From: Gordonia phthalatica
Lineage (GTDB): Bacteria > Actinomycetota > Actinomycetes > Mycobacteriales > Mycobacteriaceae
Assembly: GCF_001305675.1 (NCBI RefSeq)
Contig: NZ_CP011853.1
Span: forward strand, 1,302,001-1,366,000
Direction of reading: 5' to 3'
DNA length: 64,000 bases
Shown in pieces: positions 1 through 9,271 of this stretch. Each line of letters starts with the position of its first letter. Position 1 is the first letter of the stretch. The translations under genes and the position numbers were made by a program. Under the pieces are notes generated by a model. That model was not told the origin of the DNA. It saw nothing but the letters and a program-made list of their open reading frames with translations, and searched no databases.

Positions 1-1
1 G

Positions 2-3000
2 ATGTCGATGGTCGGCATGTTCGCGTCGGGCGGTCGCGGCGGTCCCGAGCGTGCGGCCGAACTCAACGAGACTCGCAAGGACTACCTCCGGCACCTCGGC
101 CAGCTGCGTGAGTCGGTCACCGACACGGCGGCCGATCAGCGAGCGGCGGCGTGGTGGACGCATCCCGATCCGGACGCGCTGCTCGGCTTCGTCGGCGGCA
201 GAAGAATGTGGGAGCGACGGATGTCCGACGGCGACTTCGGGCACGTGCGGGTGGGGCTCGGCAGCCACCGCCTGGCGACGGCGCTCGTCCCGCCTGAGAC
301 ACCGCCGGGCGACGACCTGGAGCCGGTCTCGGCGGTCGCGCTGCGCCGATTCGCCGCCGCGCACGCCGCCGTCGACGACCTCCCGACCGCGGTCGCCCTC
401 CGCGGCTTCCCCGCGGTCGACATCGGCGGACCGCGCACCCCGGTGCACGGACTGCTGCGGGCAGTGCTCTGCCAACTCGCGGTGTTTCACGGCCCCGATC
501 ACCTGCGGATCGCGGTGGTGGTCGACGACCCGCTCGACCGTGCCTGGGACTGGATCAAGTGGCTGCCGCACGCCGGACACCCGACTCGCCGTGACGGAGT
601 CGGGGCCGCCCGCATGGTCTATCCGACGCTGTCGGCGCTCGCCGCGGACCTGAACGACGACCTCGCCGACCGAGTCGGATTCAGCCGGACCGCGGACTCG
701 CAGGCGTCGTCGCACCTGGTGGTGGTCGTCGACACCGATGCCGTCGACGTGGAGGACGAACTGATCGGCGGCGCCGGGCTCGACGGTGTCACCGTCATCG
801 GCATCGGTGACGCGCCCAGCCCGCTGGCCGCGCAACGCGGCCTGCAGCTGGTCGTCGTCGGCGATCGGATCGCGGCGCGCACCGCGGCGGGTCTGGAGGA
901 GTTCGCCATCGTCGACCGTCTCGGTCCGGCGGAGGCCACGGCGATCGCCCGTCGCCTCGCGCGGTATCGGGTGGCGTCGTTCGACGCGCTGCTGGACCTG
1001 GACACCCCGCTGGTCGCCGGGGACCCGGGCCTGCCCGCCCTCCTCGGCATCCCCGACGCCGGGCGGTTCACCCCGCAGGAGGGCTGGCGCGGCCGCACCG
1101 GCCGAGACCGCCTCCGTGTCCCGATCGGCTACACACCCGAGGGGACGCCGGTGCACCTGGACCTGAAGGAGAGCGCCCACGGCGGCATGGGGCCGCACGG
1201 ACTGTGCATCGGGGCCACCGGGAGTGGGAAGTCCGAACTACTGCGCACCCTGGTCCTCGCCCTCATCGCCACCCATTCGCCGGACGAACTCAACCTCGTC
1301 CTGGTCGACTTCAAGGGAGGCGCCACCTTCCTGGGACTTGAACGCAGTCGACACGTCGCGGCGATCATCACCAACCTCGAGCAGGAACTGGCGATGGTCG
1401 ACCGCATGGCCGACGCCCTGTCCGGTGAACTGAACCGCCGCCAGGAACTGCTGCGGGCCGCGGGCAACTTCGCCAATGTCACCGACTACGAGGCGGCTCG
1501 GCTGGCGGGCGCCCCGCTCGATCCGCTGCCCGCGCTGTTCATCGTCGTCGACGAGTTCTCCGAACTGCTCGCACAGAAGCCCGAGTTCGCCGACCTGTTC
1601 GTCGCCATCGGACGGCTGGGCCGATCACTGCACGTCCACCTGCTCCTCGCCTCGCAGCGATTGGAGGAGGGACGCCTCCGCGGCCTCGACAGTCACCTCT
1701 CGTACCGCATCGGCTTGAAGACGTTCTCCGCCAACGAGTCCCGCACCGTGCTCGGCGTTCCCGACGCCTACCACCTGCCGAGCTCGCCGGGCGCCGCCTA
1801 CTTGAAGTGCGACTCCGCGACGCCCACCCGGTTCAACACCTGCTTCGTCTCCGGCCGCTACCGGCCGCCGACGACGCTGGACGGCGCCGTCGGGGCGCTG
1901 TCGGGGGCCGCTGCCGTTCCGGTTCCGTTCACCACCGCCGACGTTCCCGTCCCCGACATCGAGGAGACCGTCGTCGAGCCGACGGACGAGACGGTGGGCA
2001 GCACCGTGCTGGAGACGATGGTCGACGCGATCGCAGGCCACGGACGACACCCGCATCAGGTGTGGTTGCCGCCGCTGGAGGCCGCGGTCACCCTCGACGC
2101 GCTGGCCTCCGGACCCGCGGGCGGAGCGCTGCGAATCCCGTACGGCACCGTCGACCGGCCGTACGAACAGCGCCGGGACACCGCCTGGCTCGACGTCGCC
2201 GGGGCCGGTGGGCACGTCGCGATCGTCGGCGGCCCGCAGGCGGGGAAGTCGACGACCCTCCGCACCCTGATCAGCAGTGCCGCGCTGACTCACGCACCGG
2301 AGCAGGTGCAGTTCTACGGCTTCGATTTCGGCGGCGGCACACTGAGCGCATTGACCGGGCTGCCGCATGTCGGGGCGATTGCGGCGAAGACCGACGTCGA
2401 CACCATCCGCCGGACCCTCGCCGAGATCGAGGGCGTCGTCGCCGCGCGCGAGAAGGTGTTCGCCGACCACGGCATCGAATCCATGCGCGAGTACCGAGCG
2501 GCGCGAGCGGCCGGCCGCTTCGCAGATGACCGGCACGGCGACGTCTTCCTCGTCATCGACGGCATCGGCGTGCTGCGCGCCGACTTCGAGGCCCTTGAGG
2601 ACCGAGTCAACGCCCTGGTCTCCGGCGGCCTCGCCTACGGCGTCCACGTCGTCGTCACGGCGGCGCGGTGGGGCGAGATCCGCCCGGCGATGAAGGACCT
2701 GATGGGAGGTCGGATCGAGCTCCGCCTCGGGGACGCCCTCGACTCCGAGATGGGACGACGCGCCGCCGCGGGTGTTCCCGTCGGCCGTCCCGGGCGGGGC
2801 CTCACCGCTGAGGAGAAGCATCTGCTGGTGGCGCTGCCGCGGATCGACGGTGTCGCGGACGCCGGCAGCGTGTCGGCGGGGACCGCGGCCCTCGTCACCG
2901 CCGTCGCCGAACGATTCCCCGGTCGAGCGGCGCCGCGCGTGCGGACGCTGCCGCCGACGGTCGACGCCGCCGATCTGGACTCGGTGCCGGTCGCCGGTCG

Positions 3001-3688
3001 GGTCCCGTTGGGTCTGTCGGAGACCGACCTCGGCCCGTGGCTGCTCGATTTCGACGCCGAGCCGCACCTGTTGATCTTCTCCGACGTGGAGTCGGGCAAG
3101 ACCGAGACCCTGCGCACGGTGGTCCGCGGGCTGGTCGCCGGCGGTGAATCCGACGCGGTGAAAGTGGTCCTCGTCGACTACCGACGCGGTCTGCTGGGTG
3201 AGGTGCCGGAGGAGTACCTCGGCGGCTACGCGAGTTCGGATCGCACAGCCAGACCGATGATGGCGCAGCTCGCCGACGTCCTCTCCGCGCGACTGCCGGG
3301 CGAGGACGTGACTGCGCAGCAACTCCGGGATCGGTCGTGGTGGGCGGGACCGACGGTGTATCTGGTGGTCGACGACTACGACCTCGTCTCCACCTCCTCG
3401 GGCAATCCGTTGCTGCCGCTGGTCGAGCTGCTCGGACACGGCCGGGACATCGGCTTCCGGATGATCGTGACCCGACGCTCCGGCGGTCTCGGGCGCGCCC
3501 TGTTCGATCCGGTGATCGCGACCCTGCGCGACCTCTCGTGCGACGTCCTGCTGATGAACGGCGACCCCGACGAAGGCTACGTGGTCGGTAGACACCGCAT
3601 GCAACGACTGCCCGCGGGTCGCGGCGAACTCATCTCCCGCAATCACCCGCCGGTCGTCGTGCAGGTGGCGATCGGGGAGCGGGCATGA
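2..3688 (+). CDS. eccC: ESX-4-type EccC, FtsK/SpoIIIE-like ATPase of type VII secretion (5' end outside window)
   Basis: Membrane-anchored motor ATPase that recognises substrates and powers type VII secretion. The visible 1228 residues contain three FtsK/SpoIIIE-type ATPase modules: Walker A GATGSGKSE near residue 404 with Walker B FIVVDEF near 512, Walker A GGPQAGKSTT near 743, and a degenerate third one (SDVESGKTET) near 1027. EccC proteins are usually about 1300 residues with two N-terminal membrane helices. Here the sequence begins just after such a helix (SMVGMF then a Gly/Arg-rich stretch), so the true start lies upstream of base 1. The single-chain form and the neighbours (an Rv3446c-like gene, then rplM and rpsI as in M. 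tuberculosis) identify it as ESX-4. It overlaps the next gene by 4 bp (ATGA). Confidence 0.93.
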   Translation: MSMVGMFASGGRGGPERAAELNETRKDYLRHLGQLRESVTDTAADQRAAAWWTHPDPDALLGFVGGRRMWERRMSDGDFGHVRVGLGSHRLATALVPPETPPGDDLEPVSAVALRRFAAAHAAVDDLPTAVALRGFPAVDIGGPRTPVHGLLRAVLCQLAVFHGPDHLRIAVVVDDPLDRAWDWIKWLPHAGHPTRRDGVGAARMVYPTLSALAADLNDDLADRVGFSRTADSQASSHLVVVVDTDAVDVEDELIGGAGLDGVTVIGIGDAPSPLAAQRGLQLVVVGDRIAARTAAGLEEFAIVDRLGPAEATAIARRLARYRVASFDALLDLDTPLVAGDPGLPALLGIPDAGRFTPQEGWRGRTGRDRLRVPIGYTPEGTPVHLDLKESAHGGMGPHGLCIGATGSGKSELLRTLVLALIATHSPDELNLVLVDFKGGATFLGLERSRHVAAIITNLEQELAMVDRMADALSGELNRRQELLRAAGNFANVTDYEAARLAGAPLDPLPALFIVVDEFSELLAQKPEFADLFVAIGRLGRSLHVHLLLASQRLEEGRLRGLDSHLSYRIGLKTFSANESRTVLGVPDAYHLPSSPGAAYLKCDSATPTRFNTCFVSGRYRPPTTLDGAVGALSGAAAVPVPFTTADVPVPDIEETVVEPTDETVGSTVLETMVDAIAGHGRHPHQVWLPPLEAAVTLDALASGPAGGALRIPYGTVDRPYEQRRDTAWLDVAGAGGHVAIVGGPQAGKSTTLRTLISSAALTHAPEQVQFYGFDFGGGTLSALTGLPHVGAIAAKTDVDTIRRTLAEIEGVVAAREKVFADHGIESMREYRAARAAGRFADDRHGDVFLVIDGIGVLRADFEALEDRVNALVSGGLAYGVHVVVTAARWGEIRPAMKDLMGGRIELRLGDALDSEMGRRAAAGVPVGRPGRGLTAEEKHLLVALPRIDGVADAGSVSAGTAALVTAVAERFPGRAAPRVRTLPPTVDAADLDSVPVAGRVPLGLSETDLGPWLLDFDAEPHLLIFSDVESGKTETLRTVVRGLVAGGESDAVKVVLVDYRRGLLGEVPEEYLGGYASSDRTARPMMAQLADVLSARLPGEDVTAQQLRDRSWWAGPTVYLVVDDYDLVSTSSGNPLLPLVELLGHGRDIGFRMIVTRRSGGLGRALFDPVIATLRDLSCDVLLMNGDPDEGYVVGRHRMQRLPAGRGELISRNHPPVVVQVAIGERA

Positions 3689-4869
3689 CCGCGCCGCTCC
3701 TCGACCTCGGTTACGGCCGCGTCGACTGCGGTGATCAGGTCCTCGACGTGACGCCGATGCTCGAAGAGATCGACTCGGCATCGCGACGCGGCGTCGCACG
3801 GAGGACCTTCGGCGCCCTCGTCCGACGATGCGCGGGAGCCGGGACGGTGACGGTGCCGACCGTGTGGGGACCGGTTCGAACCGGATCGATGATGGCCGAA
3901 CTGCACGGTGCCGGTTTCGTCGGCGCACCGGTGCCGCGGGCCGTGGCGATCGCCGCGTCGCACGCCGATGCCGCGGCCGCGCGAGTGGTGGTCGTGGAGA
4001 CCGGGCTCCTGCCTGCGACCGGTGGCCATTGGAGTGCGCACCTCGTCGAACGGCGCGGTGACCGGTGGGATCTCGGTCGCGGGGAGGTGACGCTGCCGAC
4101 CGAGATCCCCACCGATCCGGGGTGGGCGCGGCTCCTCGAGTACGCGGCCGCAGTCTTCGTCGACGGCCCCGATCGGGAGTCCGTCGGGCGCGCGGTGGAC
4201 GTGCTGTCCGCGTCGTTCGGCGTGCGCGGGGTCGTCGTGGACCGCACCGTCCTTGTGGCGTTCGGCGGCAGGACCCGTGCTGCGACCGGGGCCGATCTGC
4301 TGGCGGGGCTCGCGGCGCCGCCCGCCGCGAAACCGAGACGCAGCACACGGGTGCCCGCCGCGGTGGCGGGCGCGCTGCTGCTCGCGACGTCGGGCGCTGC
4401 GGCCTGGACCCACTGGCCACGCGAGACATCCCCCGCACAGCAGACCGCGCAGGTGGGACAGGCGGAGCTGACGGTGCCCGGGGCGTGGCTTCGTACCGAT
4501 CAAGGGAGTGAGGTCCGCGGCGGCGACCGCGCGGTGTTCGCAGCCCCCGACGACGGTCGCCGACTCATCGTCGTGGTCTCCGCGTTGCGGTCAGGTTCCA
4601 CACCGACGTCGGTGGCGGAGAGCCTGCGGAATCGGATCGCGCAGCGGGGCGACGACGTCGTCGCGGAGTTCTCCGAGAACCTCGACTACGCGGGCCGACG
4701 CGTCATCGGCTACCGCGAGAACCCGGCGTCCGGCGCGCCCGTCGCCTGGTACGTCACCGTCGACGGCGGCACCCAGGTCAGCATCGGCTGTCAGGAGGGG
4801 ACGGGGGAGGAATCGGTGGAGGCCGCGTGCCGCGGGGCGGTCGGATCGGTGCGGGTGACCGTGCTCTGA
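3685..4869 (+). CDS. type VII secretion-associated protein, Rv3446c family
   Basis: 394-residue protein whose start overlaps the eccC stop (ATGA). It has a soluble N-terminal half, one membrane helix at about residues 225-243 (AAVAGALLLATSGAAAW), and a C-terminal extracytoplasmic domain of about 150 residues. This matches the Rv3446c family that lies beside eccC4 in ESX-4 loci. The molecular role is not established; a structural or accessory part in the membrane complex is the usual assumption. Positional homology with the M. tuberculosis ESX-4 locus is the main support, together with length and topology. Confidence 0.8.
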   Translation: MTAPLLDLGYGRVDCGDQVLDVTPMLEEIDSASRRGVARRTFGALVRRCAGAGTVTVPTVWGPVRTGSMMAELHGAGFVGAPVPRAVAIAASHADAAAARVVVVETGLLPATGGHWSAHLVERRGDRWDLGRGEVTLPTEIPTDPGWARLLEYAAAVFVDGPDRESVGRAVDVLSASFGVRGVVVDRTVLVAFGGRTRAATGADLLAGLAAPPAAKPRRSTRVPAAVAGALLLATSGAAAWTHWPRETSPAQQTAQVGQAELTVPGAWLRTDQGSEVRGGDRAVFAAPDDGRRLIVVVSALRSGSTPTSVAESLRNRIAQRGDDVVAEFSENLDYAGRRVIGYRENPASGAPVAWYVTVDGGTQVSIGCQEGTGEESVEAACRGAVGSVRVTVL

Positions 4870-4890
4870 CCGGGTGCCGGCGGCACCGGT
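4869..4890 (+). terminator. possible terminator after the ESX-4 genes
   Basis: GC-rich inverted repeat (arms accg-gtgcc / ggcac-cggt, tiny loop) starting at the stop codon of the Rv3446c-like gene. There is no T-run after it, so this is only a candidate. Confidence 0.3.
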
Positions 4891-4989
4891 GACTCGAATC
4901 CGGGCCGGTCCGCAGGCAGCGGTCGCGGGGCAGCCCGAAACGCCCGGAGTGATAGCGTTTCGCATAATCCATCGAGAGAAGAATCGGGC

Positions 4990-5409
4990 ATGAAGTTCTA
5001 TCGAATCAACGAGTCCGCCACCGCGAATGCCGAGAGCACCGCGCTCAACGACGCCGGCCAGACGATCGCGGCGACCTTCACGTTCGATCGGACCATCAGC
5101 CGAGAACTGATGGGTAAGAACGGCATCTTCGGGGTCACGCGCGCGGTCGCCGACGAGTTCACGTCGCACGGCTTCACCGGCTTCGAGATCGGTCAGGCCG
5201 AGTGCGCAGTGTCGGAGGAAGCGGAGGACTCACAGTCGGTGTCGCCGCCCGACCTCGTGCTCTTCAACGTCGTCGGCAAGTTCCTGCACGACGACTTCGC
5301 GATCGGTCCGTTGAACCTGGTGACGGCGTCCGAGCGGGCCTACGAGCTGATGACGGAGCGAGATCCCGAAACCGCCACCTGGGCGACGGAGATCCGCGTC
5401 GACCAGTAG
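4990..5409 (+). CDS. hypothetical protein, 139 aa
   Basis: I do not recognise this protein. ATG start with a purine-rich stretch (gagagaagaa) just upstream. It is soluble, acidic and has no signal peptide or membrane helix; the middle contains the run PPDLVLFNVVGKFLHDDF. It stands alone between the ESX-4 genes and a ClC channel, where M. tuberculosis carries esxU and esxT. It does not resemble WXG100 proteins: there is no WxG motif and it is not a helical hairpin of about 100 residues. It is probably a real gene by codon usage and spacing. Confidence 0.6.
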   Translation: MKFYRINESATANAESTALNDAGQTIAATFTFDRTISRELMGKNGIFGVTRAVADEFTSHGFTGFEIGQAECAVSEEAEDSQSVSPPDLVLFNVVGKFLHDDFAIGPLNLVTASERAYELMTERDPETATWATEIRVDQ

Positions 5410-5530
5410 TCGACGCCGAGCGCCGCGACTGTGACACACACCCGAACGTGTTCGCCGCGAACCGCCGCGCCGTAACGTCAAGGTCCGCATGCGAGGAGGA
5501 CCTCGTTCGAGACGACGCGAAGGGCCATCG

Positions 5531-6772
5531 ATGAGCACCGCAAGCAGACTGGCTGAACTCCGGGCACTCCTCGTCACCGTCGCGGCGGGTGCCGGCGCCG
5601 GTCTGGTCGCGGTGCTGACCTACCAGGCGATGCTGGCACTGCAGCGGCTGGTGTGGACCACCGGAGCCGACGGCGAGGACGTCGGACCGTGGCGGATCGC
5701 GATCACGATCCTGATCGGCGGCGCGTTGCTGATTCTCCTCGGCAGGTTCGGTCGGTCCGAATCCGTCGACGAACTGCTCGCCGCCGCGGAATCACCGAGA
5801 TCGGAGGCGTCACGGCAGATCATCGTCACCGCACTCGTGGCGATCGTCGCCATCGCCTTCGGCGGATCGGTCGGTCCCGAGGCGGGGCTCCTGGCGGTGG
5901 TCGCACAGTGCGCGGCGATCGTGTCGCGGGTCATCGCTCGCACTGAGGCCCGGGCGCGGGAGATCTCACGTGCCGGCGTGGCCGGTGCACTGTCCGGCTT
6001 CTACGGGGCACCGCCCGCGGCCGTCGCGATCGACGGCGACCAACTCCCCGCCAGCAGACTCATGTCGTTCATCGCAGGCATCGCGGGCTTCTTCGTCTTC
6101 CTCTCGGTGTCGCGCAGCGTCTTCGGGAACAGCGGCGTACCCGAGCTCCCGCTGCCGGCAGGCACCGACGGTGCGGACTGGATGCTGATCGTCCCGGCGC
6201 TGATCGCCTGCGGTTTCGGCCTCGCGTTCCGGGTCCTGCACTATCACGCGGAACGACTCGCCGCCCGCATCGCGACGCCCTGGCAGGTCACGGCCATCGG
6301 CACGGTCGCGTTCGCCGCCGTCGCCGTCGCGTTCCCCCTGGTGCGCTTCTCCGGACACCACGAACTGACCCTGCTGCCCGAGATGTTCGGCGACGGCGAC
6401 GCCTCGGAGATCTGGACCGTCGCGATCGCGAAGGTCGTGGCGCTGGTCCTGTGCTTGACGGCGGGCTGGCGCGGCGGGGAGGCCTTCCCGCTGATCTTCA
6501 TCGGTGGACTCGTCGGCGCCGGAACCGCCCTCGCGTTACCGGGTCTCGACCCGGCGGCCGCAGTCGTCGCAGCCATGGCCGCCGCACTCGCGGTCGGCTG
6601 GAGAAGGCCGCTCGCGTCGCTGCTCGTGCTGGTCCTCGTCCTCGACACCGGCTATGCGCTGGCACTGCTCATCGGCGTGGGCTTGGGCGCCATCGTCGAT
6701 CGGGCGACGACGATGGACGACCGCCCGGACGATGCCTCCGTCGCCGATTCCCGCACGGGCGCGCCGTCATGA
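5531..6772 (+). CDS. ClC-family chloride channel / H+-Cl- antiporter
   Basis: 413-residue polytopic membrane protein of the ClC family. Selectivity-filter motifs are present: GSVGPEAG near residue 115 (family GxxGPxxP) and GWRGGEAFPLIFIGG near residue 315 (family GGxFxPxxxxG). I chose the ATG at 5531, preceded by gcgaaggg, over an upstream in-frame Met because the first helix then begins normally. Such proteins move Cl- across the cytoplasmic membrane and may help in acid tolerance; the substrate is not settled by sequence. Its last 6 bp overlap the end of the convergent SDR gene. Confidence 0.85.
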   Translation: MSTASRLAELRALLVTVAAGAGAGLVAVLTYQAMLALQRLVWTTGADGEDVGPWRIAITILIGGALLILLGRFGRSESVDELLAAAESPRSEASRQIIVTALVAIVAIAFGGSVGPEAGLLAVVAQCAAIVSRVIARTEARAREISRAGVAGALSGFYGAPPAAVAIDGDQLPASRLMSFIAGIAGFFVFLSVSRSVFGNSGVPELPLPAGTDGADWMLIVPALIACGFGLAFRVLHYHAERLAARIATPWQVTAIGTVAFAAVAVAFPLVRFSGHHELTLLPEMFGDGDASEIWTVAIAKVVALVLCLTAGWRGGEAFPLIFIGGLVGAGTALALPGLDPAAAVVAAMAAALAVGWRRPLASLLVLVLVLDTGYALALLIGVGLGAIVDRATTMDDRPDDASVADSRTGAPS

Positions 6773-7582
6773 TCGATACGCGAACCCGCCGACCTGAAGG
6801 TAGGAGACGCGGTCGGCCAGCGGAGCGCTGATCCGACCCAGCGTCCGGTAGACGTGCGCGTCCTTGCCGATGACCGACGACGCGCGCCCCTTCATCGTCA
6901 CGCGGATCATCTTCTTCGCGGCTTTCCGCGGCGACATGGCGAAGGCCTTGGCGAGCGGAACCGGAATACCCATGCTCTCGGCACTGCCGCGAACGATGTC
7001 GGTCCAGATGGTTCCCGGGATCACCGTCGTCGCGGTCACCGTGGGGGACAGGCGGCGAAGGTCCTGGGCCAGACCGAAACCGAAATATGCGACGGCGGCT
7101 TTGGACGCGCCGTACACGGCTGCGCCGGGAACCGGGACGATCGCCGACAGACTCGACGTCAACATGACGCGGCCGCCGTCGGGGCGCGCGACGAGATGGG
7201 GGAGGAAGGCCTGCGTCATCGCGACCGTGCCCCGGAAGTTGACGGTCATCAACCGGTCGATGCGCTCGGGCGTCACGTCGAGGGTCGTCTCGACGGGCTG
7301 GGCGATGCCCGCGATGTTGAACAGGCCGTCGACGGCTCCGTGCGCGTCGATCACCGTCTGCGGGAACGCGGCGACCGCGTCGGCGTCCGCGATATCGAGG
7401 ACGTGGGTCGTGATTCGACTGCCGGCGACGTCCGCGGTCTCGGTCAGACCCGCGGCATTGATATCGACGGCGGCGACGGTCGCACCCTGCGCCACCAACT
7501 CCAGAGCCACCTGCCGACCGATGCCGTTGCCTGCACCGGTCACCACGAACACCTTGCCCTCGGGCAGCATCGTCGCATTCAT
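6767..7582 (-). CDS. SDR-family oxidoreductase
   Basis: 271-residue classical short-chain dehydrogenase/reductase. The cofactor motif TGAGNGIG lies near residues 16-23, the NAG-like segment near 90, and the active site combines Ser in LTSSLSA with the YGASK motif (YxxxK). Asp in the second strand (AAVDIN) suggests an NAD(H) preference. The substrate is unknown. It is the second gene of a minus-strand pair: its ATG overlaps the stop of the YceI gene (ATGA), so both are probably co-transcribed. The 3' end overlaps the convergent ClC gene by 6 bp. Confidence 0.85.
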   Translation of the reverse strand: MNATMLPEGKVFVVTGAGNGIGRQVALELVAQGATVAAVDINAAGLTETADVAGSRITTHVLDIADADAVAAFPQTVIDAHGAVDGLFNIAGIAQPVETTLDVTPERIDRLMTVNFRGTVAMTQAFLPHLVARPDGGRVMLTSSLSAIVPVPGAAVYGASKAAVAYFGFGLAQDLRRLSPTVTATTVIPGTIWTDIVRGSAESMGIPVPLAKAFAMSPRKAAKKMIRVTMKGRASSVIGKDAHVYRTLGRISAPLADRVSYLQVGGFAYRS

Positions 7583-8109
7583 CGGGAGATCGTAGCCTCC
7601 ACCGCGACGACCACTTCGTCGGCCACCTTCAGCGCACCCATCATCAGCGAGTACGGCTTGACGCCGAAGTCGGTCTGCCTGACCGGCGATTCGCCGGAGA
7701 CGGTGGCACCATCGGACGTGACCTCGACGGTGTGGGGGCGGGACATGCCGCAGATCGTAAGCGTGCCGACGAGACGGTAGCCGCCGTCGGCGGCGGTCAC
7801 GTCGTCCGCAGTGAAGGTGATCTCGCCGAACTTCGACGCCTTCAACGACTTCAACGCGTTCAGGCGGGCGACGCCGCGCTCCGGTGCGGTCATCGGGGTC
7901 AGCCCGCCTTCGCCGGAGAGCACCTGGAGGGACTCGACGTCAACGGCTACGCGGACCGCGGACGGCGCGTCGTCGGTGTAGGAGATCGCGGCGGCCCACC
8001 GGTCGAAGCCGATGACGAGACGGTGCCCGGTGCGGGCGGCCTTGCCGGTGACTCCGGTGCGGATGGTGAGCGCGCCGTGGTCGGGACCGAGTTCTACCTG
8101 TCGACTCAT
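7579..8109 (-). CDS. YceI-family protein
   Basis: 176-residue YceI-like lipocalin-fold protein, a family that binds isoprenoid-type lipids. Typical features are the late strand segments GGYRLVGTLTICGMSRPHTVEV and the ending FGVKPYSLMMGALKVADEV. There is no signal peptide, so unlike E. coli YceI it should be cytoplasmic. I chose the Met at 8109 because an upstream extension would add an unconserved 19 residues. It is transcribed away from rplM and is coupled to the SDR gene by a 4-bp overlap. Confidence 0.8.
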   Translation of the reverse strand: MSRQVELGPDHGALTIRTGVTGKAARTGHRLVIGFDRWAAAISYTDDAPSAVRVAVDVESLQVLSGEGGLTPMTAPERGVARLNALKSLKASKFGEITFTADDVTAADGGYRLVGTLTICGMSRPHTVEVTSDGATVSGESPVRQTDFGVKPYSLMMGALKVADEVVVAVEATISR

Positions 8110-8154
8110 GACGCCCACGATACGGCCCGGGGCGTCGGCCGCGTCGCGCACGTT

Positions 8155-8184
8155 TTGACCGAGCACCGTTGAGCCGCGTAACCT
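8155..8184 (+). promoter_or_regulatory. predicted sigma-A promoter of rplM-rpsI
   Basis: TTGACC (8155-8160), an 18-bp spacer and TAACCT (8179-8184) form the best promoter match in the 186-bp gap between the divergent yceI-like gene and rplM. It would leave a leader of roughly 100 nt before the rplM start. Confidence 0.45.
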
Positions 8185-8295
8185 GGATCGCTGGTGCGCT
8201 CGCCATTGCCGAGCCTCCGGGTCCCCACTGGTCGCCGGAGGAGAACTCCGCGGGCGTTCCTGACCAGCAGCAAACGAACACTAGTGAGGACTACT

Positions 8296-8739
8296 GTGCC
8301 TACCTACACCCCGAAGGCGGGTGACGTCACCCGCCAGTGGTACGTCATCGACGCCACTGACGTGGTGCTCGGCCGCCTCGCCGTTGCGAGCGCCAACCTG
8401 CTCCGCGGCAAGGGCAAGCCCACCTACGCCCCGCACGTCGACGGCGGCGACTACGTCATCATCATCAACGCGGAGAAGGTCGCCGTCAGCGGCAACAAGC
8501 TGACCGACAAGCGTCTCTACCGTCATTCGGGTCACCCGGGTGGCCTGAAGTCCCAGAGCATCGGTGAGCTCCTCGCCACCAAGCCGGAGCGCGTCATCGA
8601 GAGCGCCGTCAAGGGCATGCTCCCCAAGAACAAGCTGGGCAACGCCATCGGCGGCAAGCTCAAGGTCTACGCGGGCGCTGACCACCCGCACGCCGCGCAG
8701 AAGCCGGTCAACTACGAGATCAAGCAGGTGGCCCAGTGA
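8296..8739 (+). CDS. rplM: 50S ribosomal protein L13
   Basis: 147-residue ribosomal protein L13, one of the first proteins in large-subunit assembly. The N-terminus PTYTPKAGDVTRQWYVIDA and the later motifs VLGRLA, RHSGHPGG and GMLPKNKLG are diagnostic. The start is the GTG at 8296, giving the length of actinobacterial L13; the frame is open upstream but the added residues are not family sequence. It is followed by rpsI with a GTGA overlap, the near-universal L13-S9 pair. Confidence 0.98.
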   Translation: MPTYTPKAGDVTRQWYVIDATDVVLGRLAVASANLLRGKGKPTYAPHVDGGDYVIIINAEKVAVSGNKLTDKRLYRHSGHPGGLKSQSIGELLATKPERVIESAVKGMLPKNKLGNAIGGKLKVYAGADHPHAAQKPVNYEIKQVAQ

Positions 8740-9257
8740 GCGACAACAACCTGAACGACGTCGACGTCGAGGTCATCGAAGACGAGACGCTGAGCGAAGA
8801 CGGCAGCTACACCACCGAGTCGGCCGAGGTCGTCGAGACCGAGACCAGCTCGCGCGGTCCCGTCGTCCTCGACGCCCCGGTGCAGACCGTCGGCCGCCGC
8901 AAGGAGGCCATCGTCCGCGTCCGCCTGGTGCCCGGCACCGGTGAGTTCACCCTCAACGGCCGCACCCTCGAGGACTACTTCCCGAACAAGGTCCACCAGC
9001 AGCTCATCAAGGCTCCGCTGGTGACCGTCGAGCGCACCGACGCCTTCGACATCCACGCACGCCTCACCGGCGGCGGCCCCTCGGGTCAGGCAGGCGCACT
9101 GCGTCTGGCCATCGCCCGCGGCCTCATCGAGGTCAGCCCCGAGGATCGCCCGGCCCTGAAGAAGGCAGGCTTCCTGACCCGCGACGCTCGCGCCGTGGAG
9201 CGCAAGAAGTACGGCTTGAAGAAGGCCCGCAAGGCTTCGCAGTACAGCAAGCGCTGA
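8736..9257 (+). CDS. rpsI: 30S ribosomal protein S9
   Basis: 173-residue ribosomal protein S9. The C-terminal 130 residues carry the family core (VGRRKEAIVRVRLVPGTG, GGGPSGQAGALRLAIARGL) and the conserved basic tail ending KASQYSKR, which reaches the P-site tRNA. The acidic N-terminal extension of about 45 residues is typical of actinobacterial S9. GTG start overlapping the rplM stop. Confidence 0.98.
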   Translation: MSDNNLNDVDVEVIEDETLSEDGSYTTESAEVVETETSSRGPVVLDAPVQTVGRRKEAIVRVRLVPGTGEFTLNGRTLEDYFPNKVHQQLIKAPLVTVERTDAFDIHARLTGGGPSGQAGALRLAIARGLIEVSPEDRPALKKAGFLTRDARAVERKKYGLKKARKASQYSKR

Positions 9258-9271
9258 TCGCTTCGGATACT

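Noticed and set aside
1625..4438. 937-codon minus-strand open frame opposite eccC
   Set aside because: Arg/Gly/Pro-rich shadow of the eccC and Rv3446c-like reading frames; no domain, and the plus-strand genes are certain.
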